The notes under the pieces: generated by a model | The model's database searches: none | The model's input: only the letters and a program-made list of their open reading frames with translations | Told to the model about the DNA's origin: nothing | Program-made: the position numbers and the translations under genes | Shown here: positions 1 through 8,125 of the stretch, one piece after another | Layout of the letters: every line of letters starts with the position of its first letter | How positions within the stretch are numbered: position 1 is the first letter of the stretch | Assembly (NCBI GenBank): GCA_035263105.1 | Contig: DATFRO010000083.1 | Location: 11,250 to 75,249 of the forward strand | From: DATBVX01 sp035263105 | GTDB lineage: Bacteria; Pseudomonadota; Gammaproteobacteria; Steroidobacterales; Steroidobacteraceae | Direction: 5' to 3' | DNA: 64,000 bases

Positions 1-3000
1 TGCTCCACGCCTGACCACGGACCTGCACGCGGAAGACACCCTGGGCTCCATTGCGGTATCCGTAGGGTGGCAATGGGTTCGCCTCGAGGTGGTTGAAGCT
101 GGTCCAGAACTGCAGCTCCTCGAGATAGAAGTAGTCACCCGTCATCAGATAGGAAACGAACGCGATCGAGGGTTGATGCGCGGCATCCGCAGTGTTCGGA
201 TTGCCTCCGCCGGGTGCGGGCAGGTCATCGAACTGCGTGGTGAGCTGCGGGTAATCCGCGATCGACGTCGGCTTGCCAGTGGTCTCGTCGCGATAGTGCA
301 CGCTGTACGAGGCTGCACTGTCATCGTTCGCGAGCATGGCCTTGAAAGCCCGCTCGTCGGTCGTCAGCACGTAGGCCGTAGTCCAGCGCGGCAATGGCCC
401 GATCTGATCCTGTGCCCCGGTGTCCGGGAAATTCTGCGTGAGGTCGCCGTTCTCCATCGGCACGGAGTCCTGCGGCATCGAGTTCAGGTAGGCCGCGCTC
501 GGCTGCAGGTTCGGGTAGCGCGGCACCGCGCCCGTGCTTTGCAGATAGTCCTTGTCGGCCTTCACGTAGAGCTGCGGATCACTGCCCCACCAGAACCGGC
601 GGTGCCAGCGCGTATGGTGGTAGTGCGTGAGTGTGCGGTTGTAGACGCTCGCGCCGCCGACGGAAATATCGGCCGTGTAGTTGAACGAAGTCGGTCCGGC
701 GATGAACGTCCAGCCGTTCTCGATCACGACATCCACGCGCACACGGTTGATGGGTTGGCCGGCAAAGGCGCGCACGTGGAAATACGCCGCGAGGTGCGGA
801 TGCGCGACGCCGGCCGACGTTTTCACCGGGCCGCCGACGATCCACTCCGAGACCAGCGGGCCGCTCAGCCATTGTTCGGGCGTGCCCTGCTGCAAGAGGC
901 TGCGCGCCGACGCGGTGTACACCGTGCCGCCGACGGTCAACTTGACCTGCGCATCAAAGCTCGTCGCGAGCAGATCGGAGAGCTTTACCGCCGTGCCAGG
1001 ACTCCCGGAGGCAGCGGCAGCCAGGTTCACGATCTGCGAACCGTTGGCAGCGAGGCTCGGCAACTGGAGCGTGAGCACCGCGTGGCGCAAAGACCCGTCC
1101 GCGTGCGTTGCCTTCTTGTCCACTTGCACGGTGAGCGCGGTTCCCGATGAGGTCGTCGCACTGATCGACGAGCCCGACGGAACGTCGCCGGGGCGAAAGA
1201 CGGCGCCGAAAGTCACCGGCACATTGGTCTGGGCACTCGCGGACTTGGTGGTGACGGTCGCGCTCGTGATGTCGACCGCCGCGTGCGCCGACGGCACCGT
1301 CGCAGCCATCAGGCTCGCAGTGAGCACCGCGCCCGTCGCCGACGGGGCGAGCTGCTGGCGCACAGCGGTGTGACAGCCCGCGAGCAGCAGTCCACCGAGG
1401 AACAGGAGAGTGAGCCATCCCAGCGCGCCGCCGCCACCGGAATCCGACTGTGGGTTCCCACCAGGAGGCACGACGGTGCCCGCTGTGACCGTCACCGTGA
1501 CCGCATTCTGTGCGGTGCCGCCGCTGCCGGTGCAATCGAGCGTGTAGGTCGCGGTGCTGCTGAGCGCACCCGTACCCTCGGTGCCGGATGTCGGTCTCGG
1601 GCCGGACCACGCACCGGATGCCATGCACGACGTCGCGTCGGTGGACGACCAGGTCAGCGTCGCACTCCCATTCGCAGAGATGGTGCTCGGCGCAGCGCTG
1701 ATCGTGACTGTCGGCATTGCTGGCGGCGGGTTCGGCGGCGTGGTGGCTGAGACTGTAACTGTAACGCTGCTCTGGGTGGTGCCGCCCGATCCAGTGCAGG
1801 CCAGTTTGAACGTGCTGTTGGTGGTCAGCGCCGCGGACTGCTGGCTTCCGGAGGTCGACTTGGTCCCCGACCAGGCTCCGGAGGCGGTGCATGACGTGGC
1901 GTTCTGCGACGACCAGGTCAGCATCGTCGTTTGCCCGGAGGTCACTGCGGTCGGATTCGCCGCGAGGCTCACGGTCGGCGCCGCGGTCGGCGGAGTCACG
2001 TTGACCGTCACCGACTTGGTGGTCGTGCCGCCGCTCCCGGTGCAGGCCAGCGTGTAGGTCTTCTGCTGTGTAAGCGGACCCACGTTCTCGCTGCCGGTCG
2101 TCGCCTTCGTGCCCGTCCAGCCGTTGCTCGCCGTACATGAATTCGCGTTGGCGGTGGTCCAGCTCAAGGTCGAGGACCCGCCGCTCTGCACGGTGGTCGG
2201 ATTGGCACTGAGGGTGACAGTCGGGGCCGGCGTGGCCTGCGCTACCGTCACCGTCACGGAGCGGTTCGTGACGCCGCCCGCTCCCGTGCATCCGAGACTG
2301 AAGGTGCTATTGGTCGCGAGCGGACCCACCGCTTCCGAGCCCGAGGTCGTCTTCGAGCCCGACCAGGCGCCCGATGCGGTGCAGCTCGTCGCATTGCTGG
2401 TGGTCCACGTTAGAGTCGTCGTCCCTTGCGCCGGGACGTTGGTAGGGTTTGCCGAGAAATTTATCGTCGGCGGCGGCGACCCTCCGGTATTCGGTAGCTT
2501 GAAAAAGTAGACGTTCTCGTCCGTGTAGTTGACGACCACGACGCCCTGCGACGCCGGAACATAACGGAAGCGCCCGAAGGTCCCGATGACGTAGCCCTGT
2601 CCCTTCACGCCGGCGGGCTGCGTCGGCGTCACCGTGTTTGCGGCATTGATTGGAACCGTGGCCCAGGTCCAGGTCCCGTTACGCGGGTCGCTCGGAACGC
2701 TGAGCGTGTAGACGGTCGTGCCGCCGGACCAGCCGACGAAGCGGTTATTGACCGTGTCGTAGACGAGCCCTGGCGAGTGCACGCCCTCGAGCGCGTCGGG
2801 TCCCGTGGTCGCGACCGTAAAGGAGGAGCTGCCCGGGTTGTTCAAATCCCACACGCGCACGTCGCCGGTGCCGCCCGTGCCACCGGTGGCGACCATGAGG
2901 TTGCGCACCGGATCGATCGCGGCCGTGTAATAGATCTCGAGGTATTCGGACGCGTGCGACGTCCAGGTGTTGGTATCCGGGTGGTACTGCTGCAAGCGGT

Positions 3001-3637
3001 TGCTGTTGGTCTGGGTGTCGTGATACCAGACGGTTCCCGTACCGGAGTTGTAGACGCAGATACCGCCGAACGCGGCGGTCGAACTCGCCTTTGCTCCCCG
3101 AGTCCAGGGCTGGCCGCTCAAGCCGTCAATCGTGAAGTCGTAGAAGTCGACCGCGTCATCGCTCGAACCACCGGAGTACTGCGAGCCGATCGCGCAGCTC
3201 ATCATCTTGTTGTACGGGGCCGGCAGATACGCGAGCAGGTTGTACGTGTGACGCGAGACGGGACGTCCGTCGCTCGCGTATTCGGTGTTGTTCGCGGGAG
3301 GGTTGCTGGGATTGGTGAGACGCTTCCAGCTCGCCGAGGTGCCATTCAACGGGCCGAAAGCGTAGACCTCGTTACCGGCATAGTCGGTGTGACCGCCACC
3401 CCAGACCACGAGTTGATCCCGATCGGAATCGTAGACGCCGCCGCCCCAGGCCTCCATGACCGCCGTCAGCGAGCCATCCGGCCGCGGATTCGGCGCCACC
3501 GAGTCCATGCGCGAGTTTGGAAACTGGTACCAGGTACCCGGCTGCACGCTGTCGAGCGCACCGGCGCCGGCAGTGGCACACACGAAACTCAAAGCCAGGA
3601 GCCAAGAGCTCCGGAGCTCGTTGCGATTTTTTCTCAC
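1..3637 (-). CDS. Giant secreted protein: beta-propeller, four Ig-like repeats, internal sorting-signal-like segment, C-terminal domain (partial)
   Basis: Open from a GTG at 3637 with no stop to base 1, so at least 1,212 residues are encoded and the C-terminus is outside the window. A signal peptide (to about residue 28) leads into a galactose-oxidase/Kelch-like beta-propeller region (about 30-380), then four tandem Ig-like repeats (about 387-725). At about residue 734 comes a GlyGly-CTERM-like segment (GGGGALGW followed by a hydrophobic stretch ending LLLAGC), and by residue 784 a second signal-peptide-like stretch ending in AHA. A further extracellular-looking region continues to the edge; its early HADGSLRHAVLT recalls YetA/RGLX-type lyase N-domains, but weakly. 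An in-frame GTG at 3643 is an alternative start; a GGAGTAGGGTGG ribosome site lies just upstream. A cyclic-di-GMP riboswitch precedes it. Function unknown; probably a surface or secreted carbohydrate-related protein. Confidence 0.85.
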   Translation of the reverse strand, partial: MRKNRNELRSSWLLALSFVCATAGAGALDSVQPGTWYQFPNSRMDSVAPNPRPDGSLTAVMEAWGGGVYDSDRDQLVVWGGGHTDYAGNEVYAFGPLNGTSASWKRLTNPSNPPANNTEYASDGRPVSRHTYNLLAYLPAPYNKMMSCAIGSQYSGGSSDDAVDFYDFTIDGLSGQPWTRGAKASSTAAFGGICVYNSGTGTVWYHDTQTNSNRLQQYHPDTNTWTSHASEYLEIYYTAAIDPVRNLMVATGGTGGTGDVRVWDLNNPGSSSFTVATTGPDALEGVHSPGLVYDTVNNRFVGWSGGTTVYTLSVPSDPRNGTWTWATVPINAANTVTPTQPAGVKGQGYVIGTFGRFRYVPASQGVVVVNYTDENVYFFKLPNTGGSPPPTINFSANPTNVPAQGTTTLTWTTSNATSCTASGAWSGSKTTSGSEAVGPLATNSTFSLGCTGAGGVTNRSVTVTVAQATPAPTVTLSANPTTVQSGGSSTLSWTTANANSCTASNGWTGTKATTGSENVGPLTQQKTYTLACTGSGGTTTKSVTVNVTPPTAAPTVSLAANPTAVTSGQTTMLTWSSQNATSCTASGAWSGTKSTSGSQQSAALTTNSTFKLACTGSGGTTQSSVTVTVSATTPPNPPPAMPTVTISAAPSTISANGSATLTWSSTDATSCMASGAWSGPRPTSGTEGTGALSSTATYTLDCTGSGGTAQNAVTVTVTAGTVVPPGGNPQSDSGGGGALGWLTLLFLGGLLLAGCHTAVRQQLAPSATGAVLTASLMAATVPSAHAAVDITSATVTTKSASAQTNVPVTFGAVFRPGDVPSGSSISATTSSGTALTVQVDKKATHADGSLRHAVLTLQLPSLAANGSQIVNLAAAASGSPGTAVKLSDLLATSFDAQVKLTVGGTVYTASARSLLQQGTPEQWLSGPLVSEWIVGGPVKTSAGVAHPHLAAYFHVRAFAGQPINRVRVDVVIENGWTFIAGPTSFNYTADISVGGASVYNRTLTHYHHTRWHRRFWWGSDPQLYVKADKDYLQSTGAVPRYPNLQPSAAYLNSMPQDSVPMENGDLTQNFPDTGAQDQIGPLPRWTTAYVLTTDERAFKAMLANDDSAASYSVHYRDETTGKPTSIADYPQLTTQFDDLPAPGGGNPNTADAAHQPSIAFVSYLMTGDYFYLEELQFWTSFNHLEANPLPPYGYRNGAQGVFRVQVRGQAWS
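1480..2480 (-). repeat. Four tandem Ig-like protein repeats inside the giant secreted protein
   Basis: Four consecutive units of roughly 82-88 codons share the pattern SANPT-x-V-x-G-x-TLTW-(S/T), then a SC-x-A-(S)-G-x-W-(S/T)-G core, a GSE/GTE turn, and a closing CTGSGG followed by SVTVTV. Two cysteines per unit suggest a disulphide in each domain. The third and fourth units are separated by a short proline-rich linker. Such repeats usually act as stalks that hold a functional domain away from the cell surface. Confidence 0.85.
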
Positions 3638-3826
3638 TTCCACCCTACTCCCTGCGGTTTGTCGTCTATGAGTGCCGCCGGTATGAGTTGCACGCGCCGC
3701 CGCGCGCGACGAAAGGCACCAGAATGGAGAGGTGGTTGGATAGCCCGCTTACGCCGCATGCATCTGATACATGCATCGGTGGGCGAGACAGGAATCGAAA
3801 GCCTCGTGGACTGTCGTTTCTCACCA
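3638..3826 (-). promoter_or_regulatory. Leader between riboswitch aptamer and start codon; possible Shine-Dalgarno sequestering stem
   Basis: This 189-base untranslated stretch separates the aptamer from the GTG start. On the minus strand CCACCTCTCC (3726-3735) can pair with the ribosome site GGAGTAGGGTGG (3640-3651): CCACC with GGTGG and CTCC with GGAG, with a small internal loop. That would be a translational expression platform. I see no U-tract terminator. A short ATGCAT-N7-ATGCAT element lies at about 3758-3776. The pairing was found by eye and not energy-tested. Confidence 0.35.
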
Positions 3827-3915
3827 AGCTGGCAACCCCGCTATCTGGAGCCATCAAGACTCTGAAGACCGGTGGCTTTGCGTCCCCATCTTTCGATGGG
3901 TTTGCCCCTGCAGCG
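3827..3915 (-). promoter_or_regulatory. Cyclic-di-GMP-I (GEMM-I) riboswitch aptamer
   Basis: Read on the minus strand, the conserved blocks of the class I cyclic-di-GMP aptamer occur in order: GGGGCAAACC (about 3909-3900); a perfect hairpin CCCATC-GAAA-GATGGG (3900-3885) with the GNRA tetraloop; GGACGCAAAGCCACCGG (3884-3868); and GATAGCGGGGTTGCC (3845-3831). The outer helix can form between GCT...GGCAA on the 5' side and TTGCC-AGC on the 3' side. It lies upstream of, and on the same strand as, the giant secreted protein ending at base 1, so it should couple that protein's expression to cyclic-di-GMP, the usual biofilm/motility messenger. Whether it is an ON or OFF switch cannot be read directly. 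Confidence 0.92.
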
Positions 3916-3921
3916 CGCGAG

Positions 3922-3951
3922 AGTATGCACACCCGTGTTGGCGCAGATCAA
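3922..3951 (-). promoter_or_regulatory. Predicted sigma-70-type promoter for the riboswitch transcript
   Basis: On the minus strand TTGATC (3951-3946) and CATACT (3927-3922) are separated by 18 bases. A start site about seven bases downstream would fall near 3915, exactly at the 5' edge of the aptamer's outer helix. That fit to the RNA boundary is the main support; the hexamers are only partial consensus matches. The rest of the gap up to 4202 shows no gene. Confidence 0.45.
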
Positions 3952-4202
3952 GACGATTCCTGTTCCAACACAAATACCTGCGACGCGTTGCCCAGTGGGG
4001 CCCCGATGTCACTCTGCAAGGCGCGGGCCACGTGCCAGTAAGGCTCGTGTTTCAGCAGGTTAGAGCGTTTTTGAGGGTCGACGACAGCTGTGCGGACGCA
4101 GCTACGTCGCGCCAGTGCGACACGCGATCATGAAATCTGTGTCAAGCCGCTGGTGTGTATGTGAAATTCCTTGTCGCCAAAGACAGACTCACCAGCGAAA
4201 TT

Positions 4203-5471
4203 CTAATGCGACGCGCGCTGCGCCGGCACCCGGCGCTCGGCGTCGACTTCATCGAGCAGCTGCGCCAGCTGCGCGCTCTGCTGGCGACGCGAGAACTGCG
4301 CGACGCGGTCGGATTCGATGGCGCGCAGCTTCCCCGCTGCAAGTTCGGCGATGAATTCCAGCAGTGCACGCTTGATCTCATCCTTCGATTCAAGACGAGC
4401 GATGTGCCTGGCACCGACACTCGCCATGGTGCGGGCCGTATCGCCTGCCGGATCCGCGAGGGTCAGCACCGGTCTGCCGGCGCGCAGGTACTCATAGAGT
4501 TTCGCGGGGATCTGCTCATTGCAGTTGGCTGCCTGGATGAGCAGGAGGCCGTGCGCCGACATCATTTCAGCGAGTGCTTCCCGGTGCGCAGTCGCCGGCA
4601 GGATCGCCACCAAATCACCGACGCCGTGCTGCTCGATGAGAGACCTGACGATCGCATCATGCGCAGTGGCTCGCAGGCGCACCGTCAAGCGTCGTGCCTC
4701 GATCTTTCCCTCGTCCCTGAGTTCGGCGAGCGCGGCGAAGAGTTGCGTCGGATCGCGCTCCAGCGGATAGAGGACGCCACTGTGCAGGAGACTGATGGGC
4801 CCTTCCGCGCTCGGCGTCGCGACGGCACTCAGTCCTGCAAAGCTCTCCTCGTCGTAGCCGTTGGGAATGCACCGGACGTGTCCGCGATCAATGTCGGGAT
4901 AGCGGCGTGCGTAGAGGCGCGCTGTACCGTCCGTGGTAACCACGACGCGAGCCGCGCGCTGGACCGTTCGCTGCTCTATGCGCTCGTAAGCGCGACGTTG
5001 CCGCGGGTCGCGGGGATGACTCTCATCGAACATCGGGTCGCGAAAGTCCGCCACCCAGGGCACCTTGGACCATCGCTGCACGGTGAGGCCGATCTGGTGC
5101 GCAGTAGCGATGGGATAGGTCGACCAGACAACGTCAATCGCGTGCCGGCGGATCAGGCGCAATGCCGCAGGCACAGCGCTCAGGCACCAGCTGACCCATC
5201 GATCCGGCAACGCCGTGACTGCCGCGTAGCGCCCCGCAATCGATAGATGCCGAGCGGCATCCAGGCCGAACGTCCGGTACACGGCAATTTCGCGCGGGAC
5301 TTCCCCGAGCAGGTCGTCCCTGCGCTCCGAGTAAGCCCGCGGGTGCACGGAAAGCACGGTGGGCAGCCAGCCGTTCTCCGGCAGGTAGCGAGAGAACTTC
5401 AGTGTGCGCTGCACGCCGCTGCTGCCCGCGAACGGCGGGTACTGAAACGCAATCATCAGCACGCGCTTCAT
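4203..5471 (-). CDS. Glycosyltransferase, GT4-like
   Basis: The 422-residue protein has a two-Rossmann (GT-B) glycosyltransferase layout. MKRVLMIAFQYPP at the start is the usual first strand with a nucleotide-sugar-binding loop, followed by a glycine-containing GSSGVQR turn, a mid-protein VVTTDGTARLYARR, and the C-terminal acidic pair E-x7-E in EQIPAKLYE. The start at 5471 overlaps the stop of the upstream hydrolase by four bases (ATGA), which decides it over a longer frame. It is the last gene of the 9.2-4.2 kb block of the XrtA polysaccharide locus, so it probably adds a sugar to the lipid-linked repeat unit. Donor and acceptor cannot be told. Confidence 0.88.
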   Translation of the reverse strand: MKRVLMIAFQYPPFAGSSGVQRTLKFSRYLPENGWLPTVLSVHPRAYSERRDDLLGEVPREIAVYRTFGLDAARHLSIAGRYAAVTALPDRWVSWCLSAVPAALRLIRRHAIDVVWSTYPIATAHQIGLTVQRWSKVPWVADFRDPMFDESHPRDPRQRRAYERIEQRTVQRAARVVVTTDGTARLYARRYPDIDRGHVRCIPNGYDEESFAGLSAVATPSAEGPISLLHSGVLYPLERDPTQLFAALAELRDEGKIEARRLTVRLRATAHDAIVRSLIEQHGVGDLVAILPATAHREALAEMMSAHGLLLIQAANCNEQIPAKLYEYLRAGRPVLTLADPAGDTARTMASVGARHIARLESKDEIKRALLEFIAELAAGKLRAIESDRVAQFSRRQQSAQLAQLLDEVDAERRVPAQRASH

Positions 5472-6334
5472 GCCAATGCGTCCAGCCACTCGATCGTCCA
5501 ACGCTCCACCTGCTCGCGCCACACGCGCGTGGAAAACGTATGGTTTGCCTCAGCGAGATCTCTGCGCGCCACATTCCGCCGCCGCAGCTGCTTGCGCCAC
5601 TGTCGCGAGGCGCCCGCCGTCTGCTTGAACTCGGTCGCCGTCAGGTCATCGCCGCTCAGGATCAGCAGCACCGGCCCCTTGAACCGGGCCAGGCCTTCCG
5701 CCATCCGTTGCGGCAAGGTCCGCGAGTCGCCCGGTCGCCCGCTCGTCGTCGATTGCGGAGCCGGAGCCGGCTTCATGCGCGTGGCCTCGCGCAGCGTCGC
5801 GATGAGCGAGCTCAGGGACTCGCGCCAGCGAATCCGGCCGCGCAGCACTTCACGCCACGTACTCCATTCGAGCATTCGCCTGGCGTAGTAATGACTCAGC
5901 AAGGATCGCGACTGCCCTTGCAGCGTACGCACCCAGGGATTCAGCAGCACCATGCCCGAGATGCGCGGGTGTGAATGCAGGTGTAGCAACGCTGCCGAGG
6001 CGGCATCGCACAGTCCCCAGACGACGACCTGCCGAACAGAAGGCGCTTCGCGGCACAGTGCCTCAATCGCGTGCTGCAGGTCCCGTTCGATGGCTTCGAA
6101 ATCGCGCGGCGGACCTTCGCTGTCGCCCATGCCGCGAGAGTCGAAACGCAGGCTGGCGTATCCGGCGCGGGCCAGCGCGCGCGCGATGAGCACGAACTGC
6201 CGGTGACTCCCGACGCGGTATTGCGGGCCGCCGACGACGATCAGCACGCCGGTCGGGCGCGGCACCTCCGGCAGCTCGACCACGCCCCGCAGCTGCTCGC
6301 CGTCACACTCGAAGCTGATGCACCGGGTGCTCAA
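5468..6334 (-). CDS. Exosortase A system-associated hydrolase 1 (TIGR03100-like)
   Basis: An alpha/beta-hydrolase-fold protein of 288 residues. GGPQYRVGSHRQFV near residue 36 and RFDSRGMGDSEG near 63 are typical of the hydrolase 1 family found only in XrtA loci. The nucleophile elbow reads G-L-C-D-A (VVWGLCDAAS, near residue 106), so a cysteine stands where most esterases carry serine; I believe this is usual for the family. It overlaps hydrolase 2 upstream and the glycosyltransferase downstream by four bases each, so the three should be translated together. The real substrate is not known; with the acyl carrier protein nearby, a role in acyl modification is possible. Confidence 0.88.
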   Translation of the reverse strand: MSTRCISFECDGEQLRGVVELPEVPRPTGVLIVVGGPQYRVGSHRQFVLIARALARAGYASLRFDSRGMGDSEGPPRDFEAIERDLQHAIEALCREAPSVRQVVVWGLCDAASAALLHLHSHPRISGMVLLNPWVRTLQGQSRSLLSHYYARRMLEWSTWREVLRGRIRWRESLSSLIATLREATRMKPAPAPQSTTSGRPGDSRTLPQRMAEGLARFKGPVLLILSGDDLTATEFKQTAGASRQWRKQLRRRNVARRDLAEANHTFSTRVWREQVERWTIEWLDALA

Positions 6335-7176
6335 GCGGAATCCTGCAATGCGAGAAGGCCCTGCGTCGTTGGGCGCAGCAGCTCATTCGCCACCGTGGTC
6401 TCAATCGTGGTCCAGAACGAGTCTCCCGAGACCGACGCGAACTCCACGTGGTGACCGCGCGCCCGCAGTTCTCCGATGTCGCGCTGAACCGCGGGCGGAG
6501 GCCCCGGCTGCGCAGTTTGCGCGACGCTGAACCAATGGAACCTGGCGTGGCTGTCGCCCAACGAGGTGGCCAGTCGGCGCTCATCGAGCGCCGCGGCGAG
6601 CCGCGGCGCAATTTCGTAGCCCGCAATTTCCAGGCTCAGCCCGGACTGCAGCACGGCTCGCAGGGACGCGGTGGTCTCGCGCGTCCTGGAACTCGTCAGC
6701 CCGCCGGCAATCCGCAGGCGCAGGACCTGATCGAGAAACGTCGAGCCGTTGACCACCGGCTGCCACGCGAGATGGCGGGGTCCCGGCGCCGGCCGCACTC
6801 GACTCACCGTTTCCGCGGCGAGCACTGTGCCGAGCCTCAGGCTCCAGGCCACGACGTTGCCCGCAGTGCGCGCGTCCAGCCAACGCCAGGCGCGCTCCAT
6901 GTCGTCGAGCCAGGATTCCCACAGCGCGCCGCCGAAGTCGCCTGCGCTGTCACCGGTACCGGATGGATCGACGATGAGCACCTCGAACCCGGCCGCGGCC
7001 ATCTCGCGCGCCTGCAGCGTGATCATCCGCCGCGAGCGGTTCATCTCCTCGGCAAAGGGCGGGAAAAAGAGCACGCCTCCGCGCGCTCGCGCGGGCGGAC
7101 GGTAGAGCACCGCGTGCAGGTCGCCATGATCACCCGGCAGGAAGAAGGCTTCGCTCGGAGCTTGCGGCGATACCAA
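6331..7176 (-). CDS. Exosortase A system-associated hydrolase 2 (TIGR03101-like)
   Basis: A 281-residue alpha/beta-hydrolase-fold protein with LFFPPFAEEMNRSRR near residue 37 and VDPSGTGDSAGDF near 70, hallmarks of hydrolase 2 of XrtA loci. The position equal to the nucleophile elbow reads W-S-L-R-L-G, with arginine at the expected nucleophile position, so ordinary serine-hydrolase chemistry is doubtful. The start is a TTG at 7176, three bases after the stop of the acyl carrier protein; this rare start is the weakest part of the call. It overlaps hydrolase 1 by ATGA. Confidence 0.85.
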   Translation of the reverse strand: MVSPQAPSEAFFLPGDHGDLHAVLYRPPARARGGVLFFPPFAEEMNRSRRMITLQAREMAAAGFEVLIVDPSGTGDSAGDFGGALWESWLDDMERAWRWLDARTAGNVVAWSLRLGTVLAAETVSRVRPAPGPRHLAWQPVVNGSTFLDQVLRLRIAGGLTSSRTRETTASLRAVLQSGLSLEIAGYEIAPRLAAALDERRLATSLGDSHARFHWFSVAQTAQPGPPPAVQRDIGELRARGHHVEFASVSGDSFWTTIETTVANELLRPTTQGLLALQDSA

Positions 7177-7179
7177 GTT

Positions 7180-7431
7180 TCAACCAGCCAGTTTGCGAGT
7201 CACGAACTCGCACAGGGTCCCGACCGTCTCGAAGGTATCGGCCGAGATCTCATCATCGTCGACTCGGAAGCCAAAGTGCTCTTCGAGCCCCGTGATCAGG
7301 TTGATGATCGCCATCGAGTCCAGTTCAGGCAGGTTGCCGAGCAGCCGCGTCTGCGCCGAGAAGTCGCGCGTGCGATCTCCGAGTTGCAGCGACTGATTGA
7401 GTACCGAAAGAACGTCGTCGATGGGGTGCAT
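7180..7431 (-). CDS. Acyl carrier protein of the XrtA locus
   Basis: An 83-residue acidic helical protein. The phosphopantetheine attachment site is D38-S39-M40 in PELDSMAIINL, matching the DSL/DSM motif, followed by the usual helix II and GFRVDDDE. Carrier proteins of this kind accompany an AMP-forming acyl-CoA ligase and a PLP-dependent decarboxylase in many XrtA loci. Neither partner is encoded here, so its acyl load must come from elsewhere or the module is reduced. It lies three codons or fewer from genes on both sides. Confidence 0.9.
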   Translation of the reverse strand: MHPIDDVLSVLNQSLQLGDRTRDFSAQTRLLGNLPELDSMAIINLITGLEEHFGFRVDDDEISADTFETVGTLCEFVTRKLAG

Positions 7432-7434
7432 GGT

Positions 7435-8115
7435 CTACTTCTCTGGTTGCGGCGACGCGGGCGGCGGCGCGGACTGCGGACGTGCCTGGCTGTCACTCCA
7501 TTCACCCGCGCGCACCAGCTTGTTGCGCAGCCCGGGCAGCGGATAACCCAGCTCGTAGGCCTTTTGCGCATACGCTCGAGCCTGCGAGTAGTCCCCCGTA
7601 TCGAAGTACAGGAGTCCCACGTTGTAGTAGAGCTCGGCGCCGCCTCCCTGCAGCGTTTCGGCACGCTTGTAGTTTTCCAGGGCGTGGGAAAAGTCCTTCT
7701 TCTGGTGCAGGTAGATTGCGTAGAGCAGGTACAGGTTGCCGTCCTCCGGGCGGAACGAGAAGGCGCGCTCGAAGTAGCAATCGACGGTCTGATAGGCAGC
7801 GGTTGGCGGCCGGGCATTGCGCAGCTGCCACTTGGCCATCGCGCTCAGTGCGCGGTAATGGTTCGGCACCTGGCGCAGAACGTAGTCGATATCCATCGGC
7901 AGCGGCGCCGTATCACCGGCGACCAGCCCTTCGACCTTGGACGAAAAGTGGTAGCGCTCGACCAGGTTGACGTTGTTCGCATCGCGCGCCGTGTCGGTGT
8001 AGTCGACGGGCCGGCTGAAGTTGTTGGCGTCGAGCGGTCCACCGCACAGTTCAGCGCTGGCAGCGCCGCTGAGCATGATTCCCGCGAGCAGCAATGAGGT
8101 CCGGATAGCAATCAT
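7435..8115 (-). CDS. Secreted TPR-like protein
   Basis: A protein of about 226 residues with a cleavable signal peptide (MIAIRTSLLLAGIML to ASA). It carries two or three tetratricopeptide-like helix pairs (YLLYAIYLHQKKDFSHALENYKRAE; ELYYNVGLLYFDTGDYSQARAYAQKA) and a proline-rich tail. The start at 8115 is chosen because AAGG lies seven bases upstream; an ATG six bases earlier would sit on the ribosome site. It lies between the acyltransferase-like gene and the acyl carrier protein, so it is probably a periplasmic scaffold for the polysaccharide system. Specific function unknown. Confidence 0.82.
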   Translation of the reverse strand: MIAIRTSLLLAGIMLSGAASAELCGGPLDANNFSRPVDYTDTARDANNVNLVERYHFSSKVEGLVAGDTAPLPMDIDYVLRQVPNHYRALSAMAKWQLRNARPPTAAYQTVDCYFERAFSFRPEDGNLYLLYAIYLHQKKDFSHALENYKRAETLQGGGAELYYNVGLLYFDTGDYSQARAYAQKAYELGYPLPGLRNKLVRAGEWSDSQARPQSAPPPASPQPEK

Positions 8116-8125
8116 GCGCATACCT

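Noticed and set aside
89..1150. A 353-codon plus-strand frame at the left edge
   Set aside because: Antisense to the continuous minus-strand coding frame; its composition is a GC-bias artefact.
954..2291. A 445-codon open frame on the minus strand inside the Ig-like region
   Set aside because: It is arginine/histidine-rich with no domain, and lies in another frame of the continuous secreted-protein gene.
4015..4037. Sigma-54-like TGGCACG and TTGCA on the minus strand before the riboswitch gene
   Set aside because: The two boxes are about six bases too far apart for a -24/-12 promoter, and a sigma-70-type promoter fits the aptamer edge better.
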